From CAIRDP01 sp037138335 (GTDB lineage Bacteria > Bacteroidota > Bacteroidia > Bacteroidales > FEN-979): a DNA stretch of 64,000 nucleotides. Shown here one piece after another: positions 62,446 to 64,000 of this stretch; position 1 is the first letter of the stretch, and every line of letters starts with the position of its first letter. The position numbers were made by a program, and so were the translations under genes. The DNA is taken from NCBI GenBank assembly GCA_037138335.1, contig JBAXIO010000002.1:62001-126000 (forward strand), written 5' to 3'. Below the pieces are notes generated by a model. The model was not told where the DNA came from, ran no database searches, and worked only from the letters and a program-made list of their open reading frames with translations.

Positions 62446-64000
62446 GTGAACAGGAGCTACTTTCTTAAAGTTATTATAATCCCATCGGTTACATATTTTG
62501 TAATGGTTGGATTATACATTCTGTTTACGAGTTATTCAGAAAGGGAGAGGATCATCTCGGAGGTAGACCACCGGCTTATAATTGCAGCTTCCAATATCAG
62601 CCAGGTACTCGATCCCACATTTTTTGACAGGGCGACCGACTCCGGCACTATCACGGCAGAAGAGCACCTTAAGAATATCCTGGAACTTTCACGAAATGTG
62701 AAAACATCAGGGTTGACTTATCTGTATGCTACAGTTGTGCGTAACGGCAAGGTCTTCTTCATCGCTTCAAGTGCCAAAGATGAAGAGTTTTTAAAACATA
62801 AACTGCCAACATACTGGCAGGCTTATCCTGAGGCTACTTCTGAGTTTGTTAAAACCATTAATTCAAGCCAGCCAACCTTTGAAAGATCTGAAGATCGCTG
62901 GGGAAAATTTGAGAGTGCAATCATTACCCGTACGTCACCGGGGGGAAACCGATACCTCGTCGGTGCCGATATGGATATTTCTTATATCAACGAACACATA
63001 CTTTCGCGCATCCCTTACATTATCATGCGTGCATTGTTTTTCCTTGTCATTGTTGGCCCTTTCTTTTACTTCCTCACAAAATACTATAAGAAGAACACGG
63101 CCACACTAGAAGAGAAGATTCAGGAACGAAGGGCTGCCGAAAAGCAACTTGAGGACTATAAGGTCCACCTTGAAGAAATAATTCAGTCGAGGACCGAACA
63201 GCTTCAGGAGGAAGTCAGGGAGAGGAAGCTGATGTCGGAAGAGTTGCAGGTTGCCAAGGAAATTGCCGTTAAAGAGAGCCGGGCCAAATCAATCTTCCTG
63301 GCTAACATGAGTCATGAGATCAGGACGCCCATGAATGGAGTGATCGGGATGACCAATATCCTGAAGGAAACAGAACTTACAGAGGAACAGAAGGAATACC
63401 TTGAAATAATTGAGATTTCAGGGAACAACCTGCTTTCTATCATTAATGATATTTTAGACTTTTCAAAGATTGAGGCCGGCCAGGTAGAACTTGAAAACAT
63501 TGCTTTTAACCTCAGGTATAATCTTGAAGAGGTGGTTAAGATGCTCCATGTGAGGGCCGAAGGAAAAGGCCTGAAGCTCTTCCTCACCATCTCATCCGAC
63601 CTGCCTGACCTGATAAAAGGTGATCCGGTAAGGTTGAAACAGGTTGTAATGAATTTGGCTAACAATGCCATCAAGTTCACTGCAGAAGGCAGTGTCAGCA
63701 TCTTTATCGAGCCTATCTGGCAGAATGAGGTGCAAATGATGGTTAAATGCCGTGTAGCAGACACAGGCCTTGGGATTTCAGAGAAGGGGCGCGAAAAACT
63801 GTTTAAAGAGTTTTCCCAAACCGATGTTTCAACCACCAGGAAATACGGCGGGACCGGGCTTGGCCTCAAGATTGCCTACGATCTGGTCAGGCTGATGGGG
63901 GGCGAGATAGGTGTTGAGAGCGAGGAAGGGAAGGGATCGGTTTTCTGGTTTACTGCCGTATTTGGCAAGATGCTGAAGTCGGAACTTGAGAAACTTGAAA
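62446..64000 (+). CDS. Membrane sensor histidine kinase, cut by the window end
   Basis: Open from a GTG at 62446 to the last base (518 codons), preceded by a GAGGAGGG Shine-Dalgarno sequence, rare in this window. A first transmembrane helix (about residues 5-27), a periplasmic sensor region of roughly 150 residues (ILELSRNVKTSGLTYLYATVV), a second helix (about 187-206), a coiled coil (205-280), then HisKA with H290 in ANMSHEIRTPMNGVIG and an ATPase domain with N-box NLANNAIKF, DTGLGIS and GGTGLGLKIA. The HisKA sequence type is that of hybrid kinases, so receiver domains may follow outside the window. Sensor ligand unknown. Confidence 0.92.
   Translation, partial: MNRSYFLKVIIIPSVTYFVMVGLYILFTSYSERERIISEVDHRLIIAASNISQVLDPTFFDRATDSGTITAEEHLKNILELSRNVKTSGLTYLYATVVRNGKVFFIASSAKDEEFLKHKLPTYWQAYPEATSEFVKTINSSQPTFERSEDRWGKFESAIITRTSPGGNRYLVGADMDISYINEHILSRIPYIIMRALFFLVIVGPFFYFLTKYYKKNTATLEEKIQERRAAEKQLEDYKVHLEEIIQSRTEQLQEEVRERKLMSEELQVAKEIAVKESRAKSIFLANMSHEIRTPMNGVIGMTNILKETELTEEQKEYLEIIEISGNNLLSIINDILDFSKIEAGQVELENIAFNLRYNLEEVVKMLHVRAEGKGLKLFLTISSDLPDLIKGDPVRLKQVVMNLANNAIKFTAEGSVSIFIEPIWQNEVQMMVKCRVADTGLGISEKGREKLFKEFSQTDVSTTRKYGGTGLGLKIAYDLVRLMGGEIGVESEEGKGSVFWFTAVFGKMLKSELEKLE

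Overview
The window reads as a chromosomal segment of a member of the phylum Bacteroidota, probably from the Bacteroidales side, although the sequence does not fix the order. Four things support this: a porP-gldK-gldL-gldM-gldN type IX secretion locus plus a SprE/PorW lipoprotein; many Bacteroidota-type -7 promoter elements (TAnnTTTG) in the gaps; few Shine-Dalgarno sequences; and family-typical gene neighbourhoods (sigma-54 regulator-lptE-TPR protein-secG, HU-CCDC81/SPOR protein, S46 dipeptidyl peptidase, DUF4421 and DUF4468 proteins). Genes are dense on both strands, no gene-free stretch exceeds about 260 bases, and I see no tRNA, rRNA, insertion sequence, integrase, CRISPR array or phage gene. 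It looks like ordinary core genome, not an accessory island.

Layout. 1-6.8 kb: the methyl cycle, with ahcY (cut by the window edge) divergent from a phosphopantetheinyl transferase-metH-metF-GGGP synthase operon. 6.8-12.4 kb: ElbB-like protein on the minus strand, then a nucleotide-sugar cluster (WbpE/WbpD/WbpB-like trio, galE, rfbB) closed by a bidirectional terminator. 12.5-20.0 kb, minus strand: BI-1 family protein and fabD, and an operon sprE/porW-bactofilin-atpZ-small membrane protein-DUF4421-PTPS/QueD-like-folE. 20.0-23.5 kb: M23 peptidase-dxr-rseP, ending in a striking heptamer-based inverted repeat shared with the convergent yitT-like gene. 24.7-30.9 kb: the T9SS core locus with a perfect terminator. 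31-37.4 kb: recG, pheT and an unusually long nucleotide-sugar dehydrogenase. 37.4-40.8 kb: sigma-54 regulator-lptE-TPR-secG. 41-43 kb: groES-groEL with a sigma-54-like promoter candidate and no CIRCE element. 43.1-51.8 kb: DUF4468 protein-rlmN-ade, an ArsR regulator, an Ig-like lipoprotein, yebC, and an ackA-response-regulator pair. 52-59 kb: GH3 protein, deoxynucleoside kinase, kdsB, HU/SPOR protein, trmB and a DPP11-type S46 peptidase. 59-64 kb: an epimerase-like SDR, the small subunit of methylmalonyl-CoA mutase without mutB next to it, a response regulator and a hybrid-type sensor kinase cut by the window end.

How the genes work together. AhcY, MetH and MetF recycle S-adenosylhomocysteine to methionine with methyl groups from folate; metH and mutA both point to cobalamin use. 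PorP, GldKLMN and SprE belong to one secretion machine, although no CTD-bearing cargo protein was recognised here. LptE, KdsB and the sugar-nucleotide enzymes point to LPS and surface glycan synthesis. The most interesting non-coding signals are 7-nt-periodic intergenic repeats whose sequence differs from site to site while the period stays at seven, possible leaderless starts, and the groES upstream region. I found no clear candidate for a wholly new multi-gene system; the best leads are listed as findings.
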